Of a stretch of DNA of 47,394 bases, positions 1-9,259 are shown in pieces. A program made the translations under genes and the position numbers. Position 1 is the first letter of the stretch. Every line of letters starts with the position of its first letter. The stretch spans positions 1 to 47,394 of the forward strand of contig JABMPH010000509.1 in NCBI GenBank assembly GCA_013203805.1, read 5' to 3'. This DNA is from Bacteroidota bacterium. Its GTDB lineage: Bacteria; Bacteroidota; Bacteroidia; Bacteroidales; F082. The notes under the pieces were generated by a model, which was not told where the DNA came from, did no database searches, and saw nothing but the letters and a program-made list of their open reading frames with translations.

Positions 1-117
1 CCTTTCAAGTAGGTTATGTGTATTAAAAATTTCTTCAAAAGCTTCTTCGGCACTTTTTTCGAAATCCCATAAAGTACGGTCTAAATCAAAAAATACATGT
101 TGAATTTCATTCTTCAT
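1..117 (-). CDS. HAD-superfamily hydrolase, N-terminal fragment (YjjG-like)
   Basis: Only the first 39 codons lie in the window; the gene continues past base 1. The translated start contains FFDLDRTLWDFEKS, the HAD motif I (DxDxT-type, here DLDRT) in which the first Asp is the phosphate-accepting nucleophile. The motif lies about 10 residues from the start and is followed by LWDF, as in YjjG-type pyrimidine nucleotidases and related phosphatases. ATG at 115-117 is the natural start and lies divergent from the ammonia-lyase gene, with about 157 bp between them. Substrate cannot be decided from this fragment. Confidence 0.75.
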   Translation of the reverse strand, partial: MKNEIQHVFFDLDRTLWDFEKSAEEAFEEIFNTHNLLER

Positions 118-274
118 AACTGCTTATTTTTAGCCAGCAAAAGTAGCATTTTTAAACAAAGCAATTTAAAAATAACCCGACATATGGTAAATACAAAAAC
201 CCAATTTCCTGTTAAATAAATAACAATTTGGTCATCTTTTTTTATAATTTCGCTTTTTTTTAAAAAATAACTCT

Positions 275-1798
275 ATGACAATAATAATAACAGGCTCAGG
301 GTTAACCATCGAGAAAGTGGTTGATGTTGCCCGTAACCGTGCAAAGGTTGAACTTCATGCTGATGCATTATCTCGTATTGTAGCATGCCGTGCTATGCTA
401 GAGAAAAAGATAGATGCACACGAAATTATGTATGGTGTAAATACTGGAATTGGTGAATTTTCAGAGGTTGTGCTAGATGATGATCAAGTGGAAGATTTCC
501 AGAAATACCTCATATATAACCATGCAGCAGGCATTGGTGATGCTATGCCCGAAGATTACGTTCGTGGTGCTATGTTAGGCAGAATAAATGTACATGCCCA
601 CGGCAACTCTGGAATACGTCCTGAAATAACAATGACCCTTGTTGAAATGCTAAACAAAGGTGTTACTCCCTATGTTTGCCGCAAAGGATCTGTGGGTGCA
701 TCTGGCGACTTAGCTCCAATGTCGCAAATTGCATTATTGTTAATGGGTGAAGGTAAAGCTTACTATAATGGTAACATGTTGGAGGGCAAAGAAGCCATGG
801 ATAAGGCGGGGATTCCTATACCAGGACTAAAAGCACGTGACGGTCTGGGAACCATTAATGGCTCAAATGTACTTACTGCAATGAGCGCACTTTTTCTCTT
901 TGATGCCAATAATTGGCTAAAGCAAGCCGAAATTGCTGCTGCTATGTCTCTTGAAGCTTTAAAGGCAAATATGGGACCTTATACTGCCCGACTTCATGAA
1001 GTGCGTGGATTTAAAGGTGCGGTAAGAAGTGCTTGTGCCATTGGGAAATTGGTTGCAAATGGCGATTTAAAGACAGGAAAAGTAGATCACAAAGTACAAG
1101 ATGCATATTCTATGCGTTCTTCACCACAGGTTATTGGCACTGCTCATGATGCCCTAGCTTATGCTCGTTCCCAAGTAGAAATAGAGTTAAATGGTGTTGG
1201 CGATAATCCAATATTCTTTCCTGAAGAAAACATTCAACTTTCGGGAGCAAATTTCCAGGGAACACCTGTTTCATTACCAATGGATATGGCAGGAATTGCC
1301 ATAACGATGGTTAGTGTTATGTCAGAAAGAAGAATGAATAGATTAAACAACCCAGCACTGAGTGTTGGACTTCCTCCATTTCTTACAAAAGGTGCTGGCA
1401 TGTTCTCAGGAATGATGTTGAGTCAATATACCGCTGATATGCAAATTGTTGAGCAGCGAATCCTTTCGGCACCGGCATGTATTCAATCCATTCCGGCTGC
1501 TGCCGATCAGGAGGATTTTGTTTCGATGGGAATGAACACCGCGATTAAAAACTTTCAAATTCTTGATAATGCTTATGGCATCCTTGGAATTGAGTTTATG
1601 GCGGCGGCCCAAGCTCTTGATTTTAGAGAATATAAATTTGGTGATGGTGTTACCAAAGCCAAGGAAATTATTCGTAAGCACGTTGATTTTTTGGAGATTG
1701 ACCGACCATTATATAAGGACCATAATACAATGAAGGACCTTGTTAGTTCATGCGAGATCCTAACAGAAGTAGAAAAGGAAATCGGATCTTTAGAGTAA
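275..1798 (+). CDS. MIO-dependent histidine/aromatic amino acid ammonia-lyase
   Basis: 507 residues, the usual size of the HAL/PAL/TAL family. These enzymes remove ammonia from an aromatic amino acid using the self-made MIO cofactor. The MIO triad Ala142-Ser143-Gly144 is seen in GSVGASGDLAP. The catalytic Tyr is Tyr53 (YGVNTGIG), and His83 in YNHAAGIG sits where histidine ammonia-lyase has its substrate-binding His. QEDFVSMG keeps the HAL-type Glu, where PAL/TAL usually read NQD, but the following His of HAL (EDHVSMG) is Phe. The NGT motif of typical family members reads NGSN. No hutU, hutI or ftcD gene is adjacent, so a role in histidine breakdown is not supported by context. Histidine is the best substrate guess, with tyrosine or phenylalanine possible. 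Family assignment is firm; substrate is inference. Confidence 0.9.
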   Translation: MTIIITGSGLTIEKVVDVARNRAKVELHADALSRIVACRAMLEKKIDAHEIMYGVNTGIGEFSEVVLDDDQVEDFQKYLIYNHAAGIGDAMPEDYVRGAMLGRINVHAHGNSGIRPEITMTLVEMLNKGVTPYVCRKGSVGASGDLAPMSQIALLLMGEGKAYYNGNMLEGKEAMDKAGIPIPGLKARDGLGTINGSNVLTAMSALFLFDANNWLKQAEIAAAMSLEALKANMGPYTARLHEVRGFKGAVRSACAIGKLVANGDLKTGKVDHKVQDAYSMRSSPQVIGTAHDALAYARSQVEIELNGVGDNPIFFPEENIQLSGANFQGTPVSLPMDMAGIAITMVSVMSERRMNRLNNPALSVGLPPFLTKGAGMFSGMMLSQYTADMQIVEQRILSAPACIQSIPAAADQEDFVSMGMNTAIKNFQILDNAYGILGIEFMAAAQALDFREYKFGDGVTKAKEIIRKHVDFLEIDRPLYKDHNTMKDLVSSCEILTEVEKEIGSLE

Positions 1799-1806
1799 TA
1801 ATAAGG

Positions 1807-1844
1807 TGCAGAGTTGTTTGGTTATTTTATCTGACAACTCTGCA
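1807..1844 (+). terminator. Perfect 11-bp hairpin after the ammonia-lyase gene
   Basis: TGCAGAGTTGT (1807-1817) and ACAACTCTGCA (1834-1844) are perfect reverse complements with a 16-nt loop, starting 8 nt after the stop codon. There is no clear T-run after the stem, so it is not a canonical intrinsic terminator. It may be an RNA-stabilising or weak termination hairpin at the end of the lyase transcript. Confidence 0.45.
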
Positions 1845-1891
1845 AACTAATAACAACTGGACAACCTGATATTAACAACAATTCAACAACT

Positions 1892-2347
1892 ATGATTACG
1901 CTACCATCTTCCACTCAAGAAAACGATCAACCCACTCGACCTGAACTACTAAAAATACTATGTATATTAACATTTATTGGAAGTGGATTATCACTTATAT
2001 CAAACACAATAATGTTTTTTTCGATCGATATAATCAGATCTTATTATGAGAATGGTAATTTTGATTTTCTTGCAGAGAGTATGGATTTAACCGCATTAGA
2101 ATTATTAATAAATGTGAATTCATCCTATTTCCTTTTTCAGGCATTTATTTTTGCATTATCAGTATATGGTGCATATTTAATGTGGAATCTAAAAAAAATA
2201 GGTTTCCATATATACACAATTGCTCAGTTGGTTTTAATCATCCTTACTCAAGTATTTATAACAGAATTGCCCTTCCCTTTCTTTGAACTTATGATTTCTC
2301 TTATTTTTATTACTTTTTATGCAAAAAACTTACAATATATGACATAA
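1892..2347 (+). CDS. Small four-helix integral membrane protein, unknown function
   Basis: 151 residues. A polar N-terminus of about 18 residues is followed by four hydrophobic segments, around residues 20-45, 78-97, 105-124 and 128-147. I do not recognise a named family. Between helices 2 and 3 there is a short basic turn, LKKIG, on the expected cytoplasmic side. A similar small protein at 3577-3996 has the same four-helix layout and a comparable turn (LKKKG), suggesting distant paralogy. The two flank a probable outer-membrane protein at 2388-3563 with short gaps, so the three may be cotranscribed. No function is proposed. Confidence 0.65.
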   Translation: MITLPSSTQENDQPTRPELLKILCILTFIGSGLSLISNTIMFFSIDIIRSYYENGNFDFLAESMDLTALELLINVNSSYFLFQAFIFALSVYGAYLMWNLKKIGFHIYTIAQLVLIILTQVFITELPFPFFELMISLIFITFYAKNLQYMT

Positions 2348-2387
2348 CAAACAACATTAAAAAATAACCCAAATTAACATCACAATA

Positions 2388-3563
2388 ATGAAAAATCTAT
2401 TAACTTTCTTTTTAACTTTTATTACGTTTTTTGCCTTTTCACAAATCCAAAATGAAAAAGGTAAGCTTATACTTGAAACCAACGATACAATAGTAGGATC
2501 AATATCTTACTACGATGACTTCTCATCAACAGTAACATATATCGACAAAAACAATAATGGAAACTCCTGCACAATAGACTGCATAAACGAAATTATTCTT
2601 AACAATGGAATACGCTACACAACACTTGTATATCCCGATGGTAAGGATGGAAAAGTATTTGTTCAAAAAGTAATTGAATCAAATCTTATCAGCTTGTACG
2701 CAAGTGAAGAAAATGGTGCAATTTATTATTATGTTACAAAAGGGGATACCATTTACCGACTTGAGAATAATTATTTAATTGAGAAACAAAGCATGAATAA
2801 GACTAGTGTAAATCAGGTTATGAAGAAAAATGATAATAGGAAATATTCTCGATCTGATAACAGGTATTTGGGTTCATTAAAGATGATAATGATTGACAAA
2901 CCTGAATTATTTGATAAAATTGATGAATTAAAACTAAATGAAAACGATCTAATTGACATTATCCTCGAATATAACCAAGGTATTATTAGCTTCATGATGA
3001 CCACCGAAAAAGCAGAGTCAAAAGGGATTACCAATTGGGTAGCTTTTGGTCAATATAGTCACTTTGATACTTATTATTTTTCTGAACCCACATATGGAAA
3101 TTCATATGGTATATTTGCCGGAACTCAGATGTATTTTACAAAAAGCAGACGACATTCCCTAAAATTCTCAATTGGATATTCACAATATAAACTAAAGAAA
3201 GAAACAAAAGTAGGATATGGTGTATACAAGAGAGTAAAAGCTAATGCTGTGGTTTACGACTTTGAATTTATTTATGAATATATTGTTTTTATGACAAGGA
3301 GAACAAATATTTATGCAAATATGCATATAGCCGACTTTGCTCATGTTACAAAGTATTATGATGATGATAATACCAAATATGATAGCTATACTTTACCAAT
3401 TCCCCGATTCAGTCCGGGGGTAGGGATAGAGTACAAAAGTCAAAAACGATTTTCCTTCTATTGTGAAGTAAATCACTTGTTAAAAGCTAGTTATATTCCT
3501 TTAAATTTTAGTTTTGGAATAAAATATGATATAGGTAAAATTACCGGAAACTATCTAAATTAA
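2388..3563 (+). CDS. Secreted protein with probable C-terminal outer-membrane beta-barrel
   Basis: 391 residues with a clear signal peptide (residues 1-18, ending in FAFSQ). The N-terminal third is rich in short strands (LILETNDTIVGSISYYDD and on). A polar, Lys/Asn-rich middle follows around residues 130-200. The last 180 or so residues alternate aromatic and polar positions (YGIFAGTQMYFTKS, FSIGYSQYKL, FSFGIKYDI), as in small outer-membrane beta-barrels. It ends in NYLN rather than the common terminal Phe/Tyr. I do not recognise a family. It sits 40 nt after the 1892 gene and 13 nt before the 3577 gene, suggesting one transcript. Barrel topology is inference from pattern only. Confidence 0.6.
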   Translation: MKNLLTFFLTFITFFAFSQIQNEKGKLILETNDTIVGSISYYDDFSSTVTYIDKNNNGNSCTIDCINEIILNNGIRYTTLVYPDGKDGKVFVQKVIESNLISLYASEENGAIYYYVTKGDTIYRLENNYLIEKQSMNKTSVNQVMKKNDNRKYSRSDNRYLGSLKMIMIDKPELFDKIDELKLNENDLIDIILEYNQGIISFMMTTEKAESKGITNWVAFGQYSHFDTYYFSEPTYGNSYGIFAGTQMYFTKSRRHSLKFSIGYSQYKLKKETKVGYGVYKRVKANAVVYDFEFIYEYIVFMTRRTNIYANMHIADFAHVTKYYDDDNTKYDSYTLPIPRFSPGVGIEYKSQKRFSFYCEVNHLLKASYIPLNFSFGIKYDIGKITGNYLN

Positions 3564-3576
3564 CACAAATATTAGG

Positions 3577-3996
3577 ATGGAAGAAACAGCCATTGACGTT
3601 TTGGATCAAAAACAAAAACTGCCTCAATATTTAATTGTACCACTAACTGTTGCACTTGTTTTCAGCATTATTAACTTATTTTTTTTCGCAACAGCAACTT
3701 TATATTTATTATACAATCCGCATTTTCTTCAGTCAATCGATTTAGATTTAGCCCATTATAGCAACCTCAATGAATACTTTTTTGTAAGTACACTTTTAAA
3801 TCTAATGATCATAACCTGTATAATATTATTAAGTAAGCTTAAGAAAAAAGGTGTTTATCTTTTTTTAATAGTTACATTACTCATTATTATAAATGAACTC
3901 TTATTCATTAGTCAATTAACTATTAGCTATATGGTAATAGGTGTACTTGTTGGCTTTGTGGTATTAATAATTAACATCAAATTCAATCTCTCCTAG
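3577..3996 (+). CDS. Small four-helix integral membrane protein, unknown function
   Basis: 139 residues, four hydrophobic segments (about 18-46, 68-88, 92-112, 116-135) after a polar 15-residue N-terminus. The turn between helices 2 and 3 is SKLKKKGVY, resembling NLKKIGFH in the 1892 gene product; size and topology also match. It begins 13 nt after the stop of the preceding gene. No catalytic motif or recognised domain. The following 292 bp up to the susC-like gene contain no gene and hold that gene's likely promoter. Confidence 0.6.
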   Translation: MEETAIDVLDQKQKLPQYLIVPLTVALVFSIINLFFFATATLYLLYNPHFLQSIDLDLAHYSNLNEYFFVSTLLNLMIITCIILLSKLKKKGVYLFLIVTLLIIINELLFISQLTISYMVIGVLVGFVVLIINIKFNLS

Positions 3997-4181
3997 ATTA
4001 AACATTGTGCCGTAATACTTAAATAGGAATATAGATTTAATGGGACAACCAATATTGCTATTTTTAAGCAAAATATTGTTTTAACCCTCCTAAACACAAA
4101 GAAACTTCTCATTTTCTTGATTTAATATTCATATTTTAAATATGTTTGTTAATAATTGTTAATTTTACATTAATATTTTAT

Positions 4182-4189
4182 TAAGTTTG
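4182..4189 (+). promoter_or_regulatory. Putative -7 promoter element of the SusC/SusD operon
   Basis: TAAGTTTG matches the Bacteroidota -7 consensus TAnnTTTG. It lies 99 nt before the susC-like start in a 292-bp intergenic region. A possible -33 TTG is at 4156-4158, giving a gap of 23, slightly longer than usual. No transcript data; motif match only. Confidence 0.45.
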
Positions 4190-4288
4190 TACTCTTATTT
4201 CTTAAAATTAGTGAGAAAAGCTAACATGAAATCGTAAAATTTTAAGTAAATATATGTTTAACTAATTCATTAACCAAAAATTATTATT

Positions 4289-7200
4289 ATGAGAAAAATT
4301 ACAATTTTGCTGGCGTTCTTGTTTTTTGTTGGCGCTAATTTGGCCAACGCACAAACAAGAACCATTAGCGGTAAGGTTACTGGATCCAGTGATGGATCAG
4401 GTATACCTGGGGTTACTGTTCAGGTGCAAGGTACTACAATAGGTACAGTTACCGATATCGACGGTAATTACTCACTGGATGTACCACCAGATGCTGTATC
4501 GCTAGTGTACAAATATGTGGGAATGAAATCAGTTGTTGTTGCAATTGGTGATCAAAGCACAATTTTTGTAACGATGGAAGCCGATGCCGTTATGATGGGA
4601 GAAGTTGTTGTAACTGCACTTGGGGTTTCCCGTGAGAAAAAGTCACTTGGGTATGCAACTCAAGAAGTAAGCGGTGCCGACATTAACGAAGTTAAAACTG
4701 ACAACTTCATCAACAACCTACAAGGTAGGGCTGCCGGTGTTGCTTTAAAAGTTAATAACAACTTTGGTGGATCTACCAACGTTATTATTAGGGGATCAAC
4801 ATCTCTTACTCAGAGTAACCAGGCTATGTTTGTTATAGATGGTGTACCTGTAAATAATTCAACAACCAACACAACTGCTCAAGGAGGTGGTGGAACTGGT
4901 TATGACTTTGGTAATACTATTAGCGACATCAACCCAGAAGACATCGAATCGATGAATATTCTTAAAGGTGCTGCTGCAACTGCACTTTATGGTTCACGCG
5001 CAGCCAATGGTGTTATTATGATTACCACTAAAAAAGGTACCAGTCATGTTGAAGGTGGACAAAACAGAATAGGAATAACTATCAACTCAAGTGTTCAGGC
5101 AGGTGTAGTTGACAAAAACACACTTCCAACATATCAAGACCAATATGGTGGTGGTTATGGCCCTTATTATAGTGGTGGTGACTATCCAGGGTTATCAGAA
5201 GAAACAGTATTTGGAGTTAATGGACTAGTAGTTCCATTTACAGAAGATGCTTCTGTAGGTCAAAAATTTGATCCAAACCTAATGGTTTTCCAATGGGGTG
5301 CGTTTGACGAAGATTCACCAACTTATGGTAAAGCTACTCCTTGGGTAGCCGGAAGTAATGATCCTTCTGATTTTTTCGAAACAGCCTTAACACTTCAAAA
5401 CAGTATTGCATTTGATGGTGCAACTGATAAAAGTTCCTATAGAGTATCCTATACCAATTTTGACCAAAAAGGTGTAATGCCAAATAGTAAACTTAAGAAA
5501 AACAATGTAACCTTTAATGGTTCATATGATTTCACTGACAAGTTAACTGTAAGTGCTGCTGCAAGTTATATTAACACTCAAGGAAAAGGCCGTAACTCAA
5601 CCGGTTATAGCCAAAACATCATGTCGATGTATAGACAATGGTGGCAAGTTAATGTTGACATTAATGAGCAAAGAGACATTTATGATGCAACAGGTCGTAA
5701 CGTTACATGGAATAGAAGCGGTACTGACGATGCTTTCCCAATTTACTGGGATAACCCATACTGGCAGAGATACAAAAACTTTGAAACAGATGAGCGTAAC
5801 AGATTATTCGGTAACGTAATGTTAAATTACGAAGTTACCGATTGGTTTAGCATTATGGGACGTGCCTCTATCGACACATACACTGAAATTCAAGAAGAAA
5901 GACGTGCTGTTGGAAGTATTGCAACTCGTTTCGGTATCAGCCGCGGTGAAGTACAATCAGGTTATTCAAGGTTTAACAGAAGTTTCATGGAAACTAACTT
6001 TGACCTTATTGGTAACTTCAATCAGAAAATAACTGAAGATCTAAGCTTTACAGGTCTTATTGGAACAAACATCAGAAGAACAAATATTGGTTCAATTTTC
6101 GCATCAACAAATGGCGGACTTGAAGTTCCTGAGTTATATTCAATTAAAAATTCAATAGCAAATCCTCTTGCATCTGTTGAAACAGATGAAAAAGTTGGTG
6201 TAGATGGTATTTTCGCAAGTGTGTCATTTGGATGGAAAAATATGTTATATTTAGATGGTACAATCAGAAGAGACCATTCTTCAACCCTTCCAGTTGATAA
6301 CGCTGTATATTATTACCCATCAGTAGCTCTTTCGTTCATCTTCTCACAATTAATTGATGCTGATTGGATGCAATTTGGAAAAGTAAGACTTAACTATGCT
6401 GAAGTAGGTAGTGATGCTCCATTTGCAAGCCTTATTGATACTTATGCAAAACCAACACCATTTGGTACAACTTTATTCTCAATTCCAAATACAAAGAATA
6501 ACGATAAATTAGTGCCAGAAAGAACTAAGAGTATTGAGGGTGGATTAGCTATGAACTTTCTTCAAAACCGTTTAGGTATTGATCTTGCTCTATATAAAAC
6601 AAATACTGTTGATCAAATTATGGATGTTGCTGTATCTTCGGCCACAGGTTATAGTAAAAAGTATGTAAACGCTGGAGAAGTTCAAAACAAAGGTATTGAG
6701 ATTATTATTAATGGTTCACCTGTTGTAACCAAAGATTTCAGATGGGATGTTGCTCTAAACTGGAGTAAAAACGAAAATGAAGTTGTATCTTTATTTGAAG
6801 GTGTTGACAACCTACAACTTGAGGATTTCCAAGGTGGTGTATCAATTAATGCTACTGTAGGCAAACCTTATGGAACAATCATGGGTACCGACTATGTATA
6901 CGAAGTTAAAGATGCTGCTGGTAATGTAACTGCATCATATGATCAACCAATCGTAAATGATGATGGATCACGTAAAGGTTATTATCAAGTTTCCGGAACA
7001 TCTGATAACGTTATAGGTGATCAGAATGCTGACTGGAATGGTGGTTTATTAAACTCCCTAACATACAAAAACTGGTCATTTAGTTTCTTATTCGATTGGC
7101 AAAAAGGTGGTGATGTATTTTCACTCGACCAATGGTATGGATCAGGTACCGGATTATATGACAACACTGTTTATGCTAATGATCTTGGCAATCCTGTTAG

Positions 7201-7582
7201 AAACTCTATCGACGACGGTGGTGGATTAATTCTTCCTGGTGTTAAACCAGATGGTACACCTAATGATATTAGAATTGAAGGTAATGACTACAAAGCTAAC
7301 GGTTGGGCAAGATACCCAAATGCAGCTTATGTATATGATGCTTCTTACATTAAACTAAGAAACATTACTCTTTCTTATAGCATGCCACAAAGTGTATTGG
7401 CTAAATCATTCATCAAAGGGGTAACATTTAGTGCTACTGCATCTAACGTAGCAATTCTTATGAAAAACCTTCCTTATGCTGACCCAGAAGCCGGACTAGG
7501 TGCTGGAAACATGCAAGGATGGCAGAGTGGTGTAATGCCAACCACACGTAATTTTGGATTTAGTGTTAACCTACAATTTTAA
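4289..7582 (+). CDS. SusC/RagA-family TonB-dependent outer-membrane receptor
   Basis: 1097 residues, normal for SusC. It has a signal peptide (1-22, ending ANAQ) and a carboxypeptidase-regulatory-like domain (about 26-98, with TISGKVTG and GTVTDIDGNYSL). The SusC-type linker MGEVVVTALGVSREKKSLGY (103-122) follows, then a plug domain (about 125-245, with FVIDGVPVNN and GAAATALYGSRAANGVI) and a 22-strand-type barrel ending in NLQF, a typical barrel terminus. Such receptors import ligands captured with a SusD-like lipoprotein, powered by TonB. The SusD partner starts 11 nt downstream. No glycan-degrading enzyme, sigma or anti-sigma gene is beside it, so this is not an evident polysaccharide utilisation locus and the ligand is unknown (glycan, peptide or other). 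Confidence 0.95.
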   Translation: MRKITILLAFLFFVGANLANAQTRTISGKVTGSSDGSGIPGVTVQVQGTTIGTVTDIDGNYSLDVPPDAVSLVYKYVGMKSVVVAIGDQSTIFVTMEADAVMMGEVVVTALGVSREKKSLGYATQEVSGADINEVKTDNFINNLQGRAAGVALKVNNNFGGSTNVIIRGSTSLTQSNQAMFVIDGVPVNNSTTNTTAQGGGGTGYDFGNTISDINPEDIESMNILKGAAATALYGSRAANGVIMITTKKGTSHVEGGQNRIGITINSSVQAGVVDKNTLPTYQDQYGGGYGPYYSGGDYPGLSEETVFGVNGLVVPFTEDASVGQKFDPNLMVFQWGAFDEDSPTYGKATPWVAGSNDPSDFFETALTLQNSIAFDGATDKSSYRVSYTNFDQKGVMPNSKLKKNNVTFNGSYDFTDKLTVSAAASYINTQGKGRNSTGYSQNIMSMYRQWWQVNVDINEQRDIYDATGRNVTWNRSGTDDAFPIYWDNPYWQRYKNFETDERNRLFGNVMLNYEVTDWFSIMGRASIDTYTEIQEERRAVGSIATRFGISRGEVQSGYSRFNRSFMETNFDLIGNFNQKITEDLSFTGLIGTNIRRTNIGSIFASTNGGLEVPELYSIKNSIANPLASVETDEKVGVDGIFASVSFGWKNMLYLDGTIRRDHSSTLPVDNAVYYYPSVALSFIFSQLIDADWMQFGKVRLNYAEVGSDAPFASLIDTYAKPTPFGTTLFSIPNTKNNDKLVPERTKSIEGGLAMNFLQNRLGIDLALYKTNTVDQIMDVAVSSATGYSKKYVNAGEVQNKGIEIIINGSPVVTKDFRWDVALNWSKNENEVVSLFEGVDNLQLEDFQGGVSINATVGKPYGTIMGTDYVYEVKDAAGNVTASYDQPIVNDDGSRKGYYQVSGTSDNVIGDQNADWNGGLLNSLTYKNWSFSFLFDWQKGGDVFSLDQWYGSGTGLYDNTVYANDLGNPVRNSIDDGGGLILPGVKPDGTPNDIRIEGNDYKANGWARYPNAAYVYDASYIKLRNITLSYSMPQSVLAKSFIKGVTFSATASNVAILMKNLPYADPEAGLGAGNMQGWQSGVMPTTRNFGFSVNLQF

Positions 7583-7593
7583 AAAAAACAGAT

Positions 7594-9036
7594 ATGAAAA
7601 AAATACTAATAATATTGATGGCATTCTTAGTTATTGCTTCCTGCACTAAACTGGAGGATTTAAATAAGGATACCAAGAACCCGACAGCGGTTCCAGGAGT
7701 AACATTGTTCTCCAATGCACAAAAAAACCTTGCTAGCCAAATAGCAAGTACTAATGTAAACTTAAATGTTTTTAAACTTTTTGCTCAATATTGGACAGAG
7801 ACAACCTATACTGACGAAGCAAATTATGATATTATTAACAGAACCATTGCTGATAATGCATGGATGGTATGGTATCGTGATGTGCTTATGGATTTGCAAG
7901 AAGCCAGACTGACTATTGAAAGTTCAGCGTATGCTACAACTGATGAAGAAATGGCAGCTGCAAACCAATTGTTAATTGCTGACATACTTGAATGTTTTGT
8001 GTATGAAAGAATGGTTACTCTTTGGGGTGATATTCCTTACACACAAGCTCTTGACATTGAGAATATCAATCCGGCATATGATGATGCTTTCACAATCTAC
8101 AACGATTTAATAGTTAGACTTAATGCTGATATTGCAGGATTATCTCCTAACGCTGATTATGGTAGTTATGGTGGAGCAGATGTAATTTATGGCGGAAATG
8201 TTGATATGTGGGTTATGTTTGCTAATTCCCTAAAACTTAAAATGGGTATCACTTTAGCTAAATCTAATGCAACTTTGGCTAAAACAACTATTGAAAGTGC
8301 AATAGCTGGTGGAGTATTTACATCTAATGCTTATAACGCAGAAGTTGATTTCTTAGATGCACCTCCAAACACAAATCCATTGTATGTTGATTTAACTCTT
8401 AGTGGAAGACAAGATTTTATTGGAACAGGCACTATGATTGATAGTATCATGAATCCTTTGGAAGATCCAAGAAGAGCAGCTTATTTTACTTTTGCACCTG
8501 ATACCAATGTATATTTAGGTGGTATCTATGGAGCATCAAACCCTTACGCTGGTTATTCACACGTAGCTGATGCCATTGCAACAGATCCTACTTTCCCTTG
8601 CATAATATTAAGTTATGTTGAAGTGGAATTTTACCTTGCTGAAGCTGCTGCTAGAACTATCATTCCTGAAGGAGATGCCCCTACACATTATGAGAATGGT
8701 ATTAAAGCTTCATTCGCATGGTGGGGAGTTGATGGTGCTGATGATTATATAGCTAAGCCTGAGGTTGCTTATGCAACTGCCGTAGGTACTTGGGAAGAAA
8801 AAATTGCAACTCAAGCTTGGATAGCATTTTATAATAATGGCTATTTAGGTTGGACTGAGTGGAGACGTTTACAGTATCCAACATTTGTTCCTCCTCCGGG
8901 AGCAGCAATGTCAGATATCCCATTGAGGTTTACTTATCCTGTATTTGAGCAAACATTAAATGGAGCTAACTATAATGCAGCCGCATCTGCAATAGGTGGT
9001 GACAACTTAACAACAAAACTATTCTTCTTGAAGTAG
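7594..9036 (+). CDS. SusD/RagB-family surface lipoprotein
   Basis: 480 residues with a lipoprotein signal (lipobox IASC, Cys17). The mature start TKLEDLNKDTKNPTAVPG is typical of the SusD-like branch paired with RagA-type receptors. Helical TPR-like parts such as LLIADILECFVYERMVTLWG and the terminal LTTKLFFLK fit the family. It binds substrate on the cell surface and acts as the lid of the receptor encoded 11 nt upstream. It is the last gene of the unit, with a terminator 31 nt after the stop. Substrate unknown. Confidence 0.92.
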   Translation: MKKILIILMAFLVIASCTKLEDLNKDTKNPTAVPGVTLFSNAQKNLASQIASTNVNLNVFKLFAQYWTETTYTDEANYDIINRTIADNAWMVWYRDVLMDLQEARLTIESSAYATTDEEMAAANQLLIADILECFVYERMVTLWGDIPYTQALDIENINPAYDDAFTIYNDLIVRLNADIAGLSPNADYGSYGGADVIYGGNVDMWVMFANSLKLKMGITLAKSNATLAKTTIESAIAGGVFTSNAYNAEVDFLDAPPNTNPLYVDLTLSGRQDFIGTGTMIDSIMNPLEDPRRAAYFTFAPDTNVYLGGIYGASNPYAGYSHVADAIATDPTFPCIILSYVEVEFYLAEAAARTIIPEGDAPTHYENGIKASFAWWGVDGADDYIAKPEVAYATAVGTWEEKIATQAWIAFYNNGYLGWTEWRRLQYPTFVPPPGAAMSDIPLRFTYPVFEQTLNGANYNAAASAIGGDNLTTKLFFLK

Positions 9037-9066
9037 TCAATAAGCTTAGTTTATAACTAAAATCTT

Positions 9067-9099
9067 AAAACCCGTTGCATAATTGTGGCGGGTTTTTTT
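9067..9099 (+). terminator. Intrinsic terminator after the SusC/SusD pair
   Basis: AAACCCG (9068-9074) pairs with CGGGTTT (9089-9095) around a 14-nt loop and runs into a T-tract to 9099. It is placed 31 nt after the susD-like stop. Confidence 0.85.
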
Positions 9100-9146
9100 G
9101 TTATATGTTTAATACCACCTAAACATCAAAATGCGCGCAACTTGGG

Positions 9147-9240
9147 CGAGTTTGCAACGCGTCCGTTGTTTTAAAATAGCCCCCAAAAGAGAGTTTAAAG
9201 CTCAACATGTATTGTGTTTCTCGAACGCGTTGCAAGCTCG
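9147..9240. repeat. 16-bp inverted repeat between convergent genes
   Basis: CGAGTTTGCAACGCGT (9147-9162) and ACGCGTTGCAAGCTCG (9225-9240) are reverse complements with one mismatch, which would be a G-U pair in RNA. The spacer is 62 nt. The arms are notably GC-richer than their surroundings. The element lies between the converging SusD-like and M23 genes. It could be a folded 3'-UTR element or a REP/MITE-like dispersed palindrome; no transposase is nearby. Confidence 0.6.
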
Positions 9241-9259
9241 ATTTATAGATTTATTGATA

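Noticed and set aside
4289-9036. Polysaccharide utilisation locus around the SusC/SusD pair
   Set aside because: No glycoside hydrolase, polysaccharide lyase, sulfatase or hybrid regulator lies nearby in the window.
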